36,387 nucleotides of DNA from assembly GCA_018648265.1 (NCBI GenBank), contig JABGRN010000055.1:1-36387 (forward strand), given 5' to 3'. A program made the translations under genes and the position numbers. Position 1 is the first letter of the stretch, and each line of letters begins with the position of its first letter. Below, piece after piece: positions 1 through 8,664 of this stretch. Origin of the DNA: Prolixibacteraceae bacterium. Lineage in GTDB: Bacteria; Bacteroidota; Bacteroidia; Bacteroidales; Prolixibacteraceae. The notes below the pieces were generated by a model. The model had not been told where the DNA came from, did no database searches, and saw only the letters and a list, made by a program, of their open reading frames with translations.

Positions 1-312
1 ATGCCGATACTACAACAAAGGAGTATGCTGAGTAAAACGAAAGTATGCGACATTTAGTTGTTAAATCGGTATAGCTACTTATTTAGGAATATTCTAATCC
101 ATAATTCCATGTTGTTTAGTGTACTAAAATGAAATTAAAAGCGATTAAGCAAAACACTTCGATATATCACCGGCTAGAAATTAGTCTAAACTGAGCAGAA
201 GACTAAAATCCTAAACAAAACCATATTGACAGATAAGACTTAAAAATTTCTTAGAGAATCTCTTTATCATTATAATTTGGTAAATTGAGCTTCTTTCTAA
301 AAAGTTACTGCG
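1..312. other. Non-coding left edge with a dispersed repeat copy
   Basis: No convincing gene is visible. Bases 1-72, read on the minus strand, match 32599-32670 at roughly three bases in four by eye (shared landmarks are ATACCGA, ACAAC, ACTTTCG and CTTTGTTGTA), so this is one of two oppositely oriented copies of a degenerate dispersed element. The rest (73-312) is AT-rich spacer ahead of the SGNH hydrolase. A loose TA-rich/TTTG match near 275 (TATAATTTG) could be part of its promoter, but its spacing departs from the usual TAnnTTTG. Confidence 0.5.
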
Positions 313-954
313 ATGAGAATAATTTTAACAGTTCTTTTTCTTATAATAAACTTTGGGGAATGGCAAAGTGAGAAAGTAAAAATCCTAATAATTGGAGACT
401 CAATTTCAATTGCTTACACACCTTTTGTGCAGGAGGCATTGTCGGATAATGCGATTGTGGTACACAGTCCGGGGAATGCTCAACATTCAGGAATCGGCCT
501 TGCAAAACTAGACGAATGGATAGGAGAAGAACAGTGGGATATTATTCAGTTTAATTGGGGTTTGTGGGATATTTGTTACCGTCATCCCGATTCTGAAATA
601 CAGGGGAATCGCGATAAAATTAATGGCACCCAAACCTTTTCGTTAAAAGAATACAGGGCGAATTTATCAGAACTTGTAAAACGCCTTAAAAAGACCAATG
701 CAAAACTCATATTTATAACTACATCGTATGTTCCCGAAGGGGAGGCCGGACGTTTTTCCGGTGATGAAATTAAATTTAACAAAGTAGCCAAAAAAGTAAT
801 GTGGGGAAACGATATTTTAGTGAACGATATACACAGGGCTTCAAAAAATATCCATTTAAAACATGCAAAGGCACCTGATGATGTTCATTACACAAAAGAA
901 GGCTCCCAAATGCTGGCTGTTGAAATTGTTAATTTTCTTAAAAAAGAAATTTAA
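313..954 (+). CDS. SGNH/GDSL-type hydrolase
   Basis: A 213-residue protein of the SGNH hydrolase (esterase/lipase-like) fold. The block I motif GDSIS near residues 28-32 supplies the likely nucleophilic Ser. A Gly-containing block II lies around GNAQHSG, a block III Asn in FNWGLWD, and the C-terminal DDVHYT supplies the Asp/His pair. The N-terminus is short and hydrophobic and may be a weak signal peptide or anchor, so the location is uncertain. It is followed after 10 bases by an exported endonuclease/exonuclease/phosphatase-fold protein, so the two are probably co-transcribed. Sugar esters or acetylated glycans are typical substrates of the family, but nothing here identifies the substrate. 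Confidence 0.8.
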   Translation: MRIILTVLFLIINFGEWQSEKVKILIIGDSISIAYTPFVQEALSDNAIVVHSPGNAQHSGIGLAKLDEWIGEEQWDIIQFNWGLWDICYRHPDSEIQGNRDKINGTQTFSLKEYRANLSELVKRLKKTNAKLIFITTSYVPEGEAGRFSGDEIKFNKVAKKVMWGNDILVNDIHRASKNIHLKHAKAPDDVHYTKEGSQMLAVEIVNFLKKEI

Positions 955-964
955 AAGTAATATT

Positions 965-1756
965 GTGAAAACTATTTGTCTATTAATTGTATCATTTTTT
1001 TTCTGTGGAATAATAAGTAGTGCTCAACAGAAAATGGTAAAAGAACAAACTGTTCGTGTATTAACTTTTAATATTTTACATGGAGCAACTACAAAAGGGG
1101 ATTTTAATTTAGATGCAATTGCCTCAGTGATTTTAAAAACTAATCCCGATTTGGTGGCATTGCAAGAAGTTGATTTTAAAACAAATCGGGCAAAAAAGTA
1201 CGATTTAGCAACGGAACTTGGCTGGCGGACAAAAATGGCTTCCTTATTTGGCAAAGCGATGAATTATGATGGTGGTGCTTATGGAGAAGGCGTGCTTACC
1301 AAAATGCCCATTATTGCCAGTCGCAATGTACCACTGCCACACTCTCCGGGCAACGAACCGAGGGCTGCACTTGAAGTTACAGTGGAATTAGATTGGGGTG
1401 ATACAATTTGTTTTATTGGCACTCATTTGGAACACCAACGCAATAGTCCCGATCGTGTTGACCAGACAAAAGAAATCAACCGGGTATTTCTTTCCAATAA
1501 ATTCCCTACAATTTTAGCAGGCGATTTAAACGATATCCCGGAAAGTGAAGCCATTTCAATCCTAAAAAAATATTGGATCGATACTTTTGGTGAAAACCCG
1601 AAACCAACATTTTCGTCTGCAGATCCACGACGAAAAATCGATTATATTTTTTACAGGCCAGTAAACCAATGGGAAGTTATTGAAAACAAAATAATTTGCG
1701 ATACTATTGCGTCCGATCACTGTGCGGTGCTTTCGGTCTTAAAATTTGTGAAATAA
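965..1756 (+). CDS. Exported endonuclease/exonuclease/phosphatase (EEP) family protein
   Basis: A metal-dependent phosphodiesterase fold of about 263 residues, starting at a GTG codon 10 bases after the SGNH gene. The frame is open upstream from 863, but that part overlaps the SGNH gene, while the GTG start gives a clean signal peptide (VKTICLLIVSFFFCGIISSA). Family landmarks appear in order: RVLTFNIL (metal-binding Asn), ALQEVD (catalytic Glu), GTHLEH, LAGDLND (Asp/Asn), and the C-terminal KIDYIF and ASDHCAV (Asp-His). It therefore has the complete catalytic set of exported EEP proteins, whose substrates range from nucleic acids to phospholipids and sugar phosphates. The substrate is not predictable. 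The gene ends 12 bases from a convergent gene. Confidence 0.82.
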   Translation: MKTICLLIVSFFFCGIISSAQQKMVKEQTVRVLTFNILHGATTKGDFNLDAIASVILKTNPDLVALQEVDFKTNRAKKYDLATELGWRTKMASLFGKAMNYDGGAYGEGVLTKMPIIASRNVPLPHSPGNEPRAALEVTVELDWGDTICFIGTHLEHQRNSPDRVDQTKEINRVFLSNKFPTILAGDLNDIPESEAISILKKYWIDTFGENPKPTFSSADPRRKIDYIFYRPVNQWEVIENKIICDTIASDHCAVLSVLKFVK

Positions 1757-1768
1757 TATTTACCGTTT

Positions 1769-3403
1769 TTATTTATCTTTTACAAGCCTGACTGAGAAAC
1801 CAAAATCCAACTCACCATCGATTCTAAAAACTTTTGGGGAAGCCGAAGATAAACCCCTAAAATAGCCATAAGTTCCGTTTGGAGTAACATTGGGGGTTGA
1901 TGTCCACCAGGCTCCGCCAACTCCAATTCCAATTGGGAAAGGTGTACCTCCAAAATCCAAAGTTCCACGAACGCCGGCCGGCAATGCCCCAAAACAAACT
2001 TCATCGGTTCCCGGGAAAAGTGAATCTTCCCATTCTCTGCAATATTTTAATTTGGTTCCCTGGTCGGTTCCCCTTAAACCCAAATTATCAATTTCGTTTT
2101 GAGACATACCCAATTCACTTTCCATCTTTTTCCATTCTTCGTCGGTAGGCAAACGCCAGCCATTCCCGATACTTTCGGCTGCTGATTTAGCTGCTTCCCA
2201 ATTATAAAGCACACCAAATTTTTTAAAATTCTCAGTAGTTTTTGCTTCGGCTACAATATTCCCATCATAATTATACACGTAATAACGCGGATCGATCCTC
2301 GAACTATCCTGAAAATGATTTACTGAAGGTAAAAATGCTAAGTTTTCGGCTAACCAGATTTGGTCTCCAATTTCAATGGTTTTGTAAACCTTGCCATCGC
2401 GTGGGTCGGAATATGTTTCATACTTACAATCGTTACATTCGGTAATAAATGAAACTATATTAGCAGATGAAGTCCCTTCGCTGTTTGTGGCAAATGCAAC
2501 AACAAAATACTCAGTTCCCGGGTCGAGGTTTGTAAGATTCAATTTTAAGGTGTCAAAACCATTCATCACAATTTCCGGAATGGTGTTTAATAAATTTTCA
2601 GAATCTGTTGAAAGATAAAATCCGCTTTCGGTAATTTCCGCACCACCATCATCCAGAATCTGCCCTGATAATGTAGCATTTGTTGCTGTAATATTTTTTA
2701 CCGCATAAGTTTCAACTTGTGCAATCCCCGACAAAGTGGTGAATTCAATTTCTTCACCATAACCAACGCCTTCACTATTAATTGCATAAGCTTTTACATA
2801 ATAAGTTTGACCAGGATTTAAACCACTTACGAGTTTTAAGAATTCGCCTAAACCTGCACCGGCTATAATTTTAGTTTTGCTTGTGTCTATTCCAGTTTGC
2901 ATCTCATAGTAAAATCCCCGTTCGGTAATTTCTTCGCCGCCATCGTCAACTACAAATCCATGAAATGATGCTGAAGTATTGTCGATATCGGTAATGTCGT
3001 TTGTTATTACAATTGGTAATTCGCTTGGGAAATTAAATAACAAACTATTTACATAGTTGCTTTTATTTTTATCGGCCACGGCAACAATCCGGTAAAAAAA
3101 TGCAGAACCAGGTTGATAAATTGTATCTGTAAATTCTCTTTTTTCTTTTTCAACTAATTTTGTTGAAATGTTGTTCCAGTTAATACTATCTGTACTTCGT
3201 TCGATTGTAAAACCGTCGAAATGTTTTTCGTATTGTTGCCATTTCAATAATACTCCCTCCAATGATTTTTCTGCTGTCAGGTTTTCCGGGCTCCAGATTT
3301 CCGGTGGGCAATCAGAATCGTATGGGTTTATCCAGTCGCGTGTACAAGAAAAAATTGCAAGGCTCATTAAAAAAGCAAAAATATATATTAATCGTTTTCT
3401 CAT
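1769..3403 (-). CDS. Surface lipoprotein with fibronectin III-like repeats and a FISUMP domain
   Basis: A 544-residue lipoprotein. The signal peptide ends in the lipobox LAIFSC, with Cys20 as the lipidated residue. Three fibronectin type III-like modules follow (about 35-125, 130-222 and 228-318). The second and third are near-duplicates that share DDGG-EITE-GFY and the NxGTxYYVxAYAxNSEG-type strand. The C-terminal ~200 residues match the Fibrobacter succinogenes major paralogous (FISUMP) domain: IGDQIWLAENL, GWRLPTDEEW, and an aromatic/Gly-rich end with SVRLVKD. Such proteins sit on the cell surface of Bacteroidota and Fibrobacteres; their molecular function is not known. It is the last gene of a three-gene minus-strand run of exported proteins, only 3 bases after its neighbour. 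Confidence 0.82.
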   Translation of the reverse strand: MRKRLIYIFAFLMSLAIFSCTRDWINPYDSDCPPEIWSPENLTAEKSLEGVLLKWQQYEKHFDGFTIERSTDSINWNNISTKLVEKEKREFTDTIYQPGSAFFYRIVAVADKNKSNYVNSLLFNFPSELPIVITNDITDIDNTSASFHGFVVDDGGEEITERGFYYEMQTGIDTSKTKIIAGAGLGEFLKLVSGLNPGQTYYVKAYAINSEGVGYGEEIEFTTLSGIAQVETYAVKNITATNATLSGQILDDGGAEITESGFYLSTDSENLLNTIPEIVMNGFDTLKLNLTNLDPGTEYFVVAFATNSEGTSSANIVSFITECNDCKYETYSDPRDGKVYKTIEIGDQIWLAENLAFLPSVNHFQDSSRIDPRYYVYNYDGNIVAEAKTTENFKKFGVLYNWEAAKSAAESIGNGWRLPTDEEWKKMESELGMSQNEIDNLGLRGTDQGTKLKYCREWEDSLFPGTDEVCFGALPAGVRGTLDFGGTPFPIGIGVGGAWWTSTPNVTPNGTYGYFRGLSSASPKVFRIDGELDFGFSVRLVKDK

Positions 3404-3406
3404 TTT

Positions 3407-4111
3407 TTAAAATTTATAAACAAAACTTAATCCCGATCCCTGGTTAACCATTTGATATTGAATCGCCAGATCATTCATTTTGTTTTTATGTTTTACCTGA
3501 ATAATTACACCGGTTGCCCCCAAAACCCCGGCAAGGCCAAAAGCAATATTACCCAGCATGTCGTAGGTTTTTATTTTTGAATGCTGATTATTTGCTTCAT
3601 TTGTTTCCGATAGCGAAGGATACTCGTCGTACAAGGCATTAGATTTCAAGTAAGATAAAGCACCTCCGGTAGCAGAAACCCCGGCAGCCACAAACCACCA
3701 GTTCATCCATTTTTCTTTTTCGGGTTTAAAAGTTGGTATCGGCGTTTCAATTATTTTTTCCTCGAAAAACGAATTAACAATTAAATCGGCAACCACTTTT
3801 GCATTAATAATCGTATTTGTTTTTGTAAAACCATCGGCGGCCATATTCCAGATAATTTTTTTGTTTTCGCCCGGTTGGATATTATTGCCAACATCACCAA
3901 AAATAGTTTTTGTATCGATAATATTTCCGGTAGAATCCATAACTTCAATATGTACATTATTCAGTGGAACCTCTCCGACAATGGTGAAATTTATGATTAA
4001 ACTATCACGCGATTTACTTAATTTGATTGAAGTATTTTCTATGGTTGAAACCTGTGCTTGAAGTTGAAAAAGTATCAGGCTAAAAATAATCAGTACAATA
4101 AGTTTCTTCAT
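3407..4111 (-). CDS. Exported protein of unknown function with two C-terminal hydrophobic segments
   Basis: A 234-residue protein I do not recognise. A signal peptide (MKKLIVLIIFSLILFQLQAQ) is followed by a beta-rich segment with the feel of an immunoglobulin-like domain (about 25-110; LIINFTIVGEVPLNNVHIEV, then a PGENKKIIWNM turn). Two Gly/Ala-rich hydrophobic stretches follow (about 137-155 and 186-205), the kind seen in Bacteroidota proteins annotated as having transmembrane helices before a short periplasmic end. It lies between an exported protein of unknown function (10-base gap) and the FISUMP lipoprotein (3-base gap), so all three are probably made from one transcript and may form one envelope complex. 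Confidence 0.65.
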   Translation of the reverse strand: MKKLIVLIIFSLILFQLQAQVSTIENTSIKLSKSRDSLIINFTIVGEVPLNNVHIEVMDSTGNIIDTKTIFGDVGNNIQPGENKKIIWNMAADGFTKTNTIINAKVVADLIVNSFFEEKIIETPIPTFKPEKEKWMNWWFVAAGVSATGGALSYLKSNALYDEYPSLSETNEANNQHSKIKTYDMLGNIAFGLAGVLGATGVIIQVKHKNKMNDLAIQYQMVNQGSGLSFVYKF

Positions 4112-4120
4112 TTTTTAATA

Positions 4121-4924
4121 TTATTTAGGGATGATACTTCCAAATGCATCATGAATTACTATTTCGATTGAAACTCTGCGGTATTTCCCCCCCTTAAAAT
4201 CACTTACCAAAGCTTTGTAGAAAAATTTATTTTGAGTAATCCAAAATTTTTCAATATTCTTCAAAATATAGTTTTTAACGGAGTAGGCACGAATAAATGC
4301 CAGTTGATAATTGCTTTGAATATCAGTTTGTTCATTAATTTTATAACGGATTGTACTTCCTGTAACTTCACATTCTTCATTTATTTCAGGACCAAATTCC
4401 CCGTTGTATTCAATAACTCCCCTGAGGGCTACCGCATCTGCATTCCCCTGTATTGTAAACGATATTTTTTGCCCGGCATTTGTATATTTTGCCAGTTGTC
4501 CATTCATGGTTTTTTTTATGATTGAAAAGGTAACCAGGGCAGCATTCGACTGTTCAACCCGATATTCCCCCAAGGGGAAATCATCGGTTTGAAATTTCAT
4601 TGTATCATTTTTCAATGAATATTCATATATAACTTTTAAGTCTAAAACATCATCTCCAATCACCTCTAAACTAACATCGGTTATTACATTGTCGCTGATG
4701 AACTGCTGGTTTTGCATGTCGGCAACATAATCGCGTAAATCCCGTTTCATGCTGGTTTCAACATTTCTGATCTCCTTTTTGATTTCCTCTTTTGTAGGAA
4801 TATGTAAAAAAATAGTCTGACCGGAAATTTTAACCGTGTCAGACTTAACTATTTTTTGAGCTAAAAGAGCTGTTGAAATCAAAAGAAGGTAAATCAATAA
4901 AACTGCTTTTTTTGAGAAAGTCAT
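4121..4924 (-). CDS. Exported protein of unknown function
   Basis: A 267-residue protein with a clear signal peptide (hydrophobic core KAVLLIYLLLISTALLAQ). The mature part begins with a charged helical stretch (TKEEIKKEIRNVETSMKRDL, about 44-63), followed by strands alternating hydrophobic and polar residues. No catalytic motif, lipobox or transmembrane helix is visible and I do not recognise the family. It is the first gene of the three-gene minus-strand run ending with the FISUMP lipoprotein. The upstream ~260 bases separate it from the saccharopine dehydrogenase gene, which reads in the same direction, and hold a large hairpin. Confidence 0.62.
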   Translation of the reverse strand: MTFSKKAVLLIYLLLISTALLAQKIVKSDTVKISGQTIFLHIPTKEEIKKEIRNVETSMKRDLRDYVADMQNQQFISDNVITDVSLEVIGDDVLDLKVIYEYSLKNDTMKFQTDDFPLGEYRVEQSNAALVTFSIIKKTMNGQLAKYTNAGQKISFTIQGNADAVALRGVIEYNGEFGPEINEECEVTGSTIRYKINEQTDIQSNYQLAFIRAYSVKNYILKNIEKFWITQNKFFYKALVSDFKGGKYRRVSIEIVIHDAFGSIIPK

Positions 4925-5106
4925 ATTGCTAATTGTATTGTTTTTGATCTTTGCAAAATATGGAATTAATATAAAACAGCAATTTGTTGAACTATTGAGT
5001 TTTCAACAGTTTTTTCAACTTTGGCCTAAATGTTTATGCCAATACGCAATAAAACTTCTTAAAATGCAATGTTATTAACATTGTGAAACTTAAGCCTCCA
5101 GATTAA

Positions 5107-5166
5107 TGGGTGTGGCGGTTTCCAAACCGCCATTAAAAAATTGCGAATCGGAACTCGCATCACCCA
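5107..5166. repeat. Nested hairpin cassette (outer stem enclosing a perfect 9-bp stem)
   Basis: TGGGTG (5107-5112) pairs with CACCCA (5161-5166). Inside lies the perfect inverted repeat TGGCGGTTTCCAAACCGCCA (5113-5132) and a second, weaker TGCGA/TCGCA stem (5142-5159), so the element can fold as a three-way junction. The same plan, with different stem sequences, recurs at 35941-35978. It lies just after the stop of the last gene of the lysine cluster (minus strand) and could end or protect that transcript. Elements of this look are common in Bacteroidota intergenic DNA. Confidence 0.7.
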
Positions 5167-5186
5167 GTTTTACAAATCAATTTTTT

Positions 5187-6533
5187 CTAACAATACTCCG
5201 GAACTTCTTCGTACACTTTCTCCGTAAATGTAATTCCGTAATTTTTTAATTCATTTAAAACAAGTTCATAAATATTTTTATGCGTTGGAATGTACATTCC
5301 TTTCAAATTCAATTTTCCGGTTAATACTAATTTTGCTGCAATTGCCAATGGCAAACCTACTGTTTTCGACATGGCAGTGTGCTCGCTATTTTCTCCGATA
5401 ACTGCAAGCGAACTGGTAAGTTTTACTTTTTTGTTGAGACTTGAATCGTGGTAGATAAATTTATGCCACATCACAATCATATCTTTATCATCGGACTGAA
5501 GTTGCCACTTTTGTTTTAAAATGTGTTCCAATACTTGTGCCGGCGTTGCGCGTTTTAGCCTAATTTTGGTGTCATCGAAAATACCCAGCCAATTTAATTT
5601 ATAGATAATATCCGAATCCTGATCGATGTGCATCGCACGATACAATTTCAAATCCACCGAATCGGTTGACTGAAAATATAGAAATGAATTAATGAACTCG
5701 CAATTTGTCATGTTTTCGATATTCTCCAAATAATAAGAATCGTCGGTTGCACCCAATTGAACAAACACATCCCATGCACGGCAATAGCCAGGACGGCGTA
5801 GTGTTCCACGAAAAATTGTGGGAATTCCCTGCAAATTGTATTTTTCGATGTAGTTAAGCGAATCCCGGTTTGCATAACCTTCAAACATGCCAAAACCTTC
5901 AATGTCAATAATTTCTGTTCTTCTGAAAAGCCGGTTATACGGAATATATTTAAACTTGCCATTTTGAATAAATTTTGCCGGTCCGTCTTGTCCAGCGAGA
6001 ACTACATTTCTCGGGTTCCAGCTAAATTTATAATTCCACGGATTGTTATCCGATTCAGGCGCAACCAGCCCGCCTGTAAAAGATTCGAAACATTGCAAAT
6101 CGTGACCTTCCTTTTTAATTTCGTCGATTATCTTCATTGCCGACATGTGATCGAGTCCGGGATCTAAACCACATTCATTTAAAAAGAAAAGGCCCTTTTT
6201 TAGCACATCCTGCTCAAAAGTTTTTAATTCTTTTGTTTCATAGGAAGCGGTTAGCAGGTTTTTTGAAAACGTCACACAAGACTGTGCCACAAATTTATGA
6301 AAACGAGCGGGTAACATTGAAATTACCAAATCGGCATTTTTTACCTCTGAGTCACGGGCAAGCTCATCTTTTACATCCAAAATCGAGTAACTGATTCTTG
6401 AATGATCTTCTTTCCCATTTACTTGAACATCAACAACTTTTATCTTCCAATTAAATTCATTGGCATTGTCGGAGAGATATTTAATTAATGTGTTACTTGA
6501 ACGACCCGCTCCGAAAATTAAAATATTTTTCAT
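5187..6533 (-). CDS. Saccharopine dehydrogenase, L-glutamate-forming (Lys9-type)
   Basis: A 448-residue NAD(P)-dependent oxidoreductase close in length to yeast Lys9 (about 446). In the catabolic direction it splits saccharopine into L-glutamate and 2-aminoadipate 6-semialdehyde. The Rossmann motif GAGRSS is at residues 8-13. Lys9-family blocks are clear: NECGLDPGLDHM (119-130), GGLVAPESDNNPWNYKFSW (154-172), and further on GYANRDSL and FRGTLRRPGY. The lysine-ketoglutarate reductase half found fused in animal AASS is absent, so saccharopine must be made by a protein encoded elsewhere. It is the last gene of the cluster, 361 bases after the ALDH7 gene that would oxidise its product. That pairing makes the saccharopine route a firm reading rather than a generic 'saccharopine reductase' label. 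Confidence 0.9.
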   Translation of the reverse strand: MKNILIFGAGRSSNTLIKYLSDNANEFNWKIKVVDVQVNGKEDHSRISYSILDVKDELARDSEVKNADLVISMLPARFHKFVAQSCVTFSKNLLTASYETKELKTFEQDVLKKGLFFLNECGLDPGLDHMSAMKIIDEIKKEGHDLQCFESFTGGLVAPESDNNPWNYKFSWNPRNVVLAGQDGPAKFIQNGKFKYIPYNRLFRRTEIIDIEGFGMFEGYANRDSLNYIEKYNLQGIPTIFRGTLRRPGYCRAWDVFVQLGATDDSYYLENIENMTNCEFINSFLYFQSTDSVDLKLYRAMHIDQDSDIIYKLNWLGIFDDTKIRLKRATPAQVLEHILKQKWQLQSDDKDMIVMWHKFIYHDSSLNKKVKLTSSLAVIGENSEHTAMSKTVGLPLAIAAKLVLTGKLNLKGMYIPTHKNIYELVLNELKNYGITFTEKVYEEVPEYC

Positions 6534-6894
6534 TCTGTACTTATTACAATCTTATATTTTACATTGATAATAATTTCACGCTTCAGCCCTTTCAGGGCTT
6601 TATTCACGTTGAGCATTTCTACATAGGGCTTTGCCCTATGCTTTTAACTTTCGCCCCGTTGGGGCAATCTTTTTCAACTGTTTGTTAAATATTTTGATCC
6701 AATAATCTTCCTTTTTTATAGGTTGAACAAACATGCTAAATATTATTCAAAAACATTTATAGTTTTCGTGTGTCTGATAAGAAAATTCCAAGAATGAGGC
6801 TTTCGCAGTTTTGAAAATAAGGAGTTTACTATTGTAATCGACTGTTTTCAAAACAAGAGTAACGAAATTATTGGGATTTGCTTGCAGACATGAG
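6534..6894. repeat. Intergenic spacer with three consecutive hairpins
   Basis: There is no gene in this 361-base gap between the ALDH7 and saccharopine dehydrogenase genes. It carries three short perfect inverted repeats: AGCCCTTTCAGGGCT (6585-6599), CATAGGGCTTTGCCCTATG (6622-6640) and GCCCCGTTGGGGC (6653-6665). The remainder (6670-6894) is AT-rich with no pattern I can name. The cluster of hairpins resembles mobile or spreading palindromic cassettes of Bacteroidota, and in the mRNA it would form a string of stems between two co-oriented genes. Confidence 0.7.
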
Positions 6895-8424
6895 TTAAAC
6901 GTTAAACTCTATTCCTTGCGCAAGAGGAAGTTCAGTTCCGTAGTTAATTGTATTTGTTTGTCGGCGCATGTATGCTTTCCATGCATCGGAACCGGATTCC
7001 CGTCCGCCGCCAGTCTCCTTTTCACCACCAAAAGCACCACCAATCTCAGCTCCCGAAGTACCAATATTTATATTTGCAATTCCACAATCAGAACCTTCTT
7101 GCGAAAGGAATTTTTCTGCCTCCAACATATTTGTTGAAAACAATGCCGATGACAAACCTTGTGGTACATCGTTTTGAATTCGAATTGCTTCTTCCAAATC
7201 GGTGTATTTTATCAAATATAAAAGTGGCGCGAAAGTCTCTTCCTGAACAATCTCGAAATGATTCTCCACCTCGGCAATACATGGATTTACGAAACAACCA
7301 GATTCGAAGCCTTCTCCTTCTAAAGACTCGCCACCAACTATAATTTTACCACCTTCAGCTTTAACTTTTTCTATTGAATTCTGAAAATCCTGAACAGCAT
7401 ATTTGTCAACTAGCGGACCAACCAATGTTTTAGAATCGAGTGCATTCCCAATTGGCAACTTCTTGTAAATAGCTACTAATTTTTGTTTGATTTCCTCATA
7501 AATTGAGGTGTGAACAATTATTCTTCGTGTTGATGTGCAACGTTGTCCGCAAGTACCAACAGCACCAAAAACCACGGCTCGAAGTGCCATTTCCATGTCA
7601 GCATTTGGCGTAATAATTATTGCGTTGTTACCTCCCAATTCCAAAATAGACCTTCCCAGACGTTCGCCAACCAAACGACCTACTTTTTTTCCAATTGGTG
7701 TTGAGCCAGTAAACGAAATTAAAGGAACATCTTTATTGCTGAAGAATTCGTCGCCTAAATCTCTAGAACTTGCAATAACTAAATTCAAAACTCCTTCGGG
7801 CACATCGTTTTCTTTTAAAACATTTGCAACAATATTGTGTACAGCCACCGCGCACAACGAAACTTTCGACGAAGGTTTCCAAACAACAACATCGCCAGCA
7901 ATTAAGGCAATCATTGCATTCCATGCCCAAACCGCCACCGGAAAATTAAATGCCGAAACAACACCAACAATTCCAAGCGGGTGATATTGGTCGTACATCC
8001 GGTGTTTTTCGCGTTCTGAGTGCATAGTAAATCCATACAACTGACGCGATTGGCCAACTGCAAAATCGCAGATGTCAATCATTTCTTGCACTTCACCCAA
8101 ACCTTCCTGGTAAATTTTACCCATTTCGTAGGATACCAATTTTCCCAGGGGCTCTTTGTATTTTCGAAGTTCCAATCCAATTAGCCTCACAATTTCGCCA
8201 CGTTTTGGAGCGGGAACCATTCGCCACTTTTCAAAAGCCCCTTTTGCGGTATCAATTATTTCTTTGTAATCTTTTGGAGTTGCCAGATTTATTTCTGCAA
8301 TTAATTTACCATCCGAAGGCGAAAATGATTGAATTGCTTTTCCCTCTGTTTCTTTCCAATTCGTTCCTGTACTTGCACCGCTATTTACTTTTCCGATGCC
8401 TAATTCTTTTAATACTTCGTTCAT
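6895..8424 (-). CDS. ALDH7-family 2-aminoadipate 6-semialdehyde / piperideine-6-carboxylate dehydrogenase
   Basis: A 509-residue aldehyde dehydrogenase of the antiquitin (ALDH7A1/AmaB) type, which oxidises 2-aminoadipate 6-semialdehyde (in equilibrium with piperideine-6-carboxylate) to 2-aminoadipate using NAD+. Seen are the oxyanion Asn160 (SAFNFP), SFTGSTPIGKKVG (about 237-249), general base Glu262 in LELGGNN, and nucleophile Cys296 in GTCGQRCTSTRR. The C-terminal block TSGAEIGGAFGGEKETGGGR followed by ESGSDAWK and MRR is diagnostic of ALDH7 and separates it from generic succinate-semialdehyde or betaine-aldehyde dehydrogenases. It lies upstream of the Lys9-type saccharopine dehydrogenase and downstream of a 3-oxoadipyl-CoA thiolase, linking lysine degradation to the rest of the cluster. 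Confidence 0.92.
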   Translation of the reverse strand: MNEVLKELGIGKVNSGASTGTNWKETEGKAIQSFSPSDGKLIAEINLATPKDYKEIIDTAKGAFEKWRMVPAPKRGEIVRLIGLELRKYKEPLGKLVSYEMGKIYQEGLGEVQEMIDICDFAVGQSRQLYGFTMHSEREKHRMYDQYHPLGIVGVVSAFNFPVAVWAWNAMIALIAGDVVVWKPSSKVSLCAVAVHNIVANVLKENDVPEGVLNLVIASSRDLGDEFFSNKDVPLISFTGSTPIGKKVGRLVGERLGRSILELGGNNAIIITPNADMEMALRAVVFGAVGTCGQRCTSTRRIIVHTSIYEEIKQKLVAIYKKLPIGNALDSKTLVGPLVDKYAVQDFQNSIEKVKAEGGKIIVGGESLEGEGFESGCFVNPCIAEVENHFEIVQEETFAPLLYLIKYTDLEEAIRIQNDVPQGLSSALFSTNMLEAEKFLSQEGSDCGIANINIGTSGAEIGGAFGGEKETGGGRESGSDAWKAYMRRQTNTINYGTELPLAQGIEFNV

Positions 8425-8504
8425 TTTTGTCTGTTTTATTTATAATTTATGTTATTGTCTTCTATTCTTTCAAATTACTATTTTATCTCTTTTTAATTGC
8501 ACCA

Positions 8505-8645
8505 TGCTTTAGCTTGGTTTTTATACAACCAGGTGCTGAATTCTGGCTTTAGCCTTAAATTTTTCTTTTAATATCTTTAACTATTAACGGCTAAAGCCGT
8601 GTTTATTTTGCTTTCATCATCACCGCCCTAAAGGACGGTGCTAAA
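8505..8645. repeat. Hairpin cassette between thiolase and ALDH7 genes
   Basis: The gap contains ACGGCTAAAGCCGT (8587-8600), a perfect inverted repeat, and CACCGCCCTAAAGGACGGTG (8621-8640), an inverted repeat with one mismatch. A looser CCATGCTTTAGCTTGG-type stem lies around 8512-8518. It sits between two genes of one cluster, as do similar elements at 6585-6665 and 9930-9959. Confidence 0.65.
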
Positions 8646-8664
8646 CAGATTCTCATTAAATAAT

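Noticed and set aside
863-964. Upstream extension of the EEP protein from 863.
   Set aside because: It overlaps the SGNH gene out of frame and would bury the signal peptide; the GTG at 965 is better.
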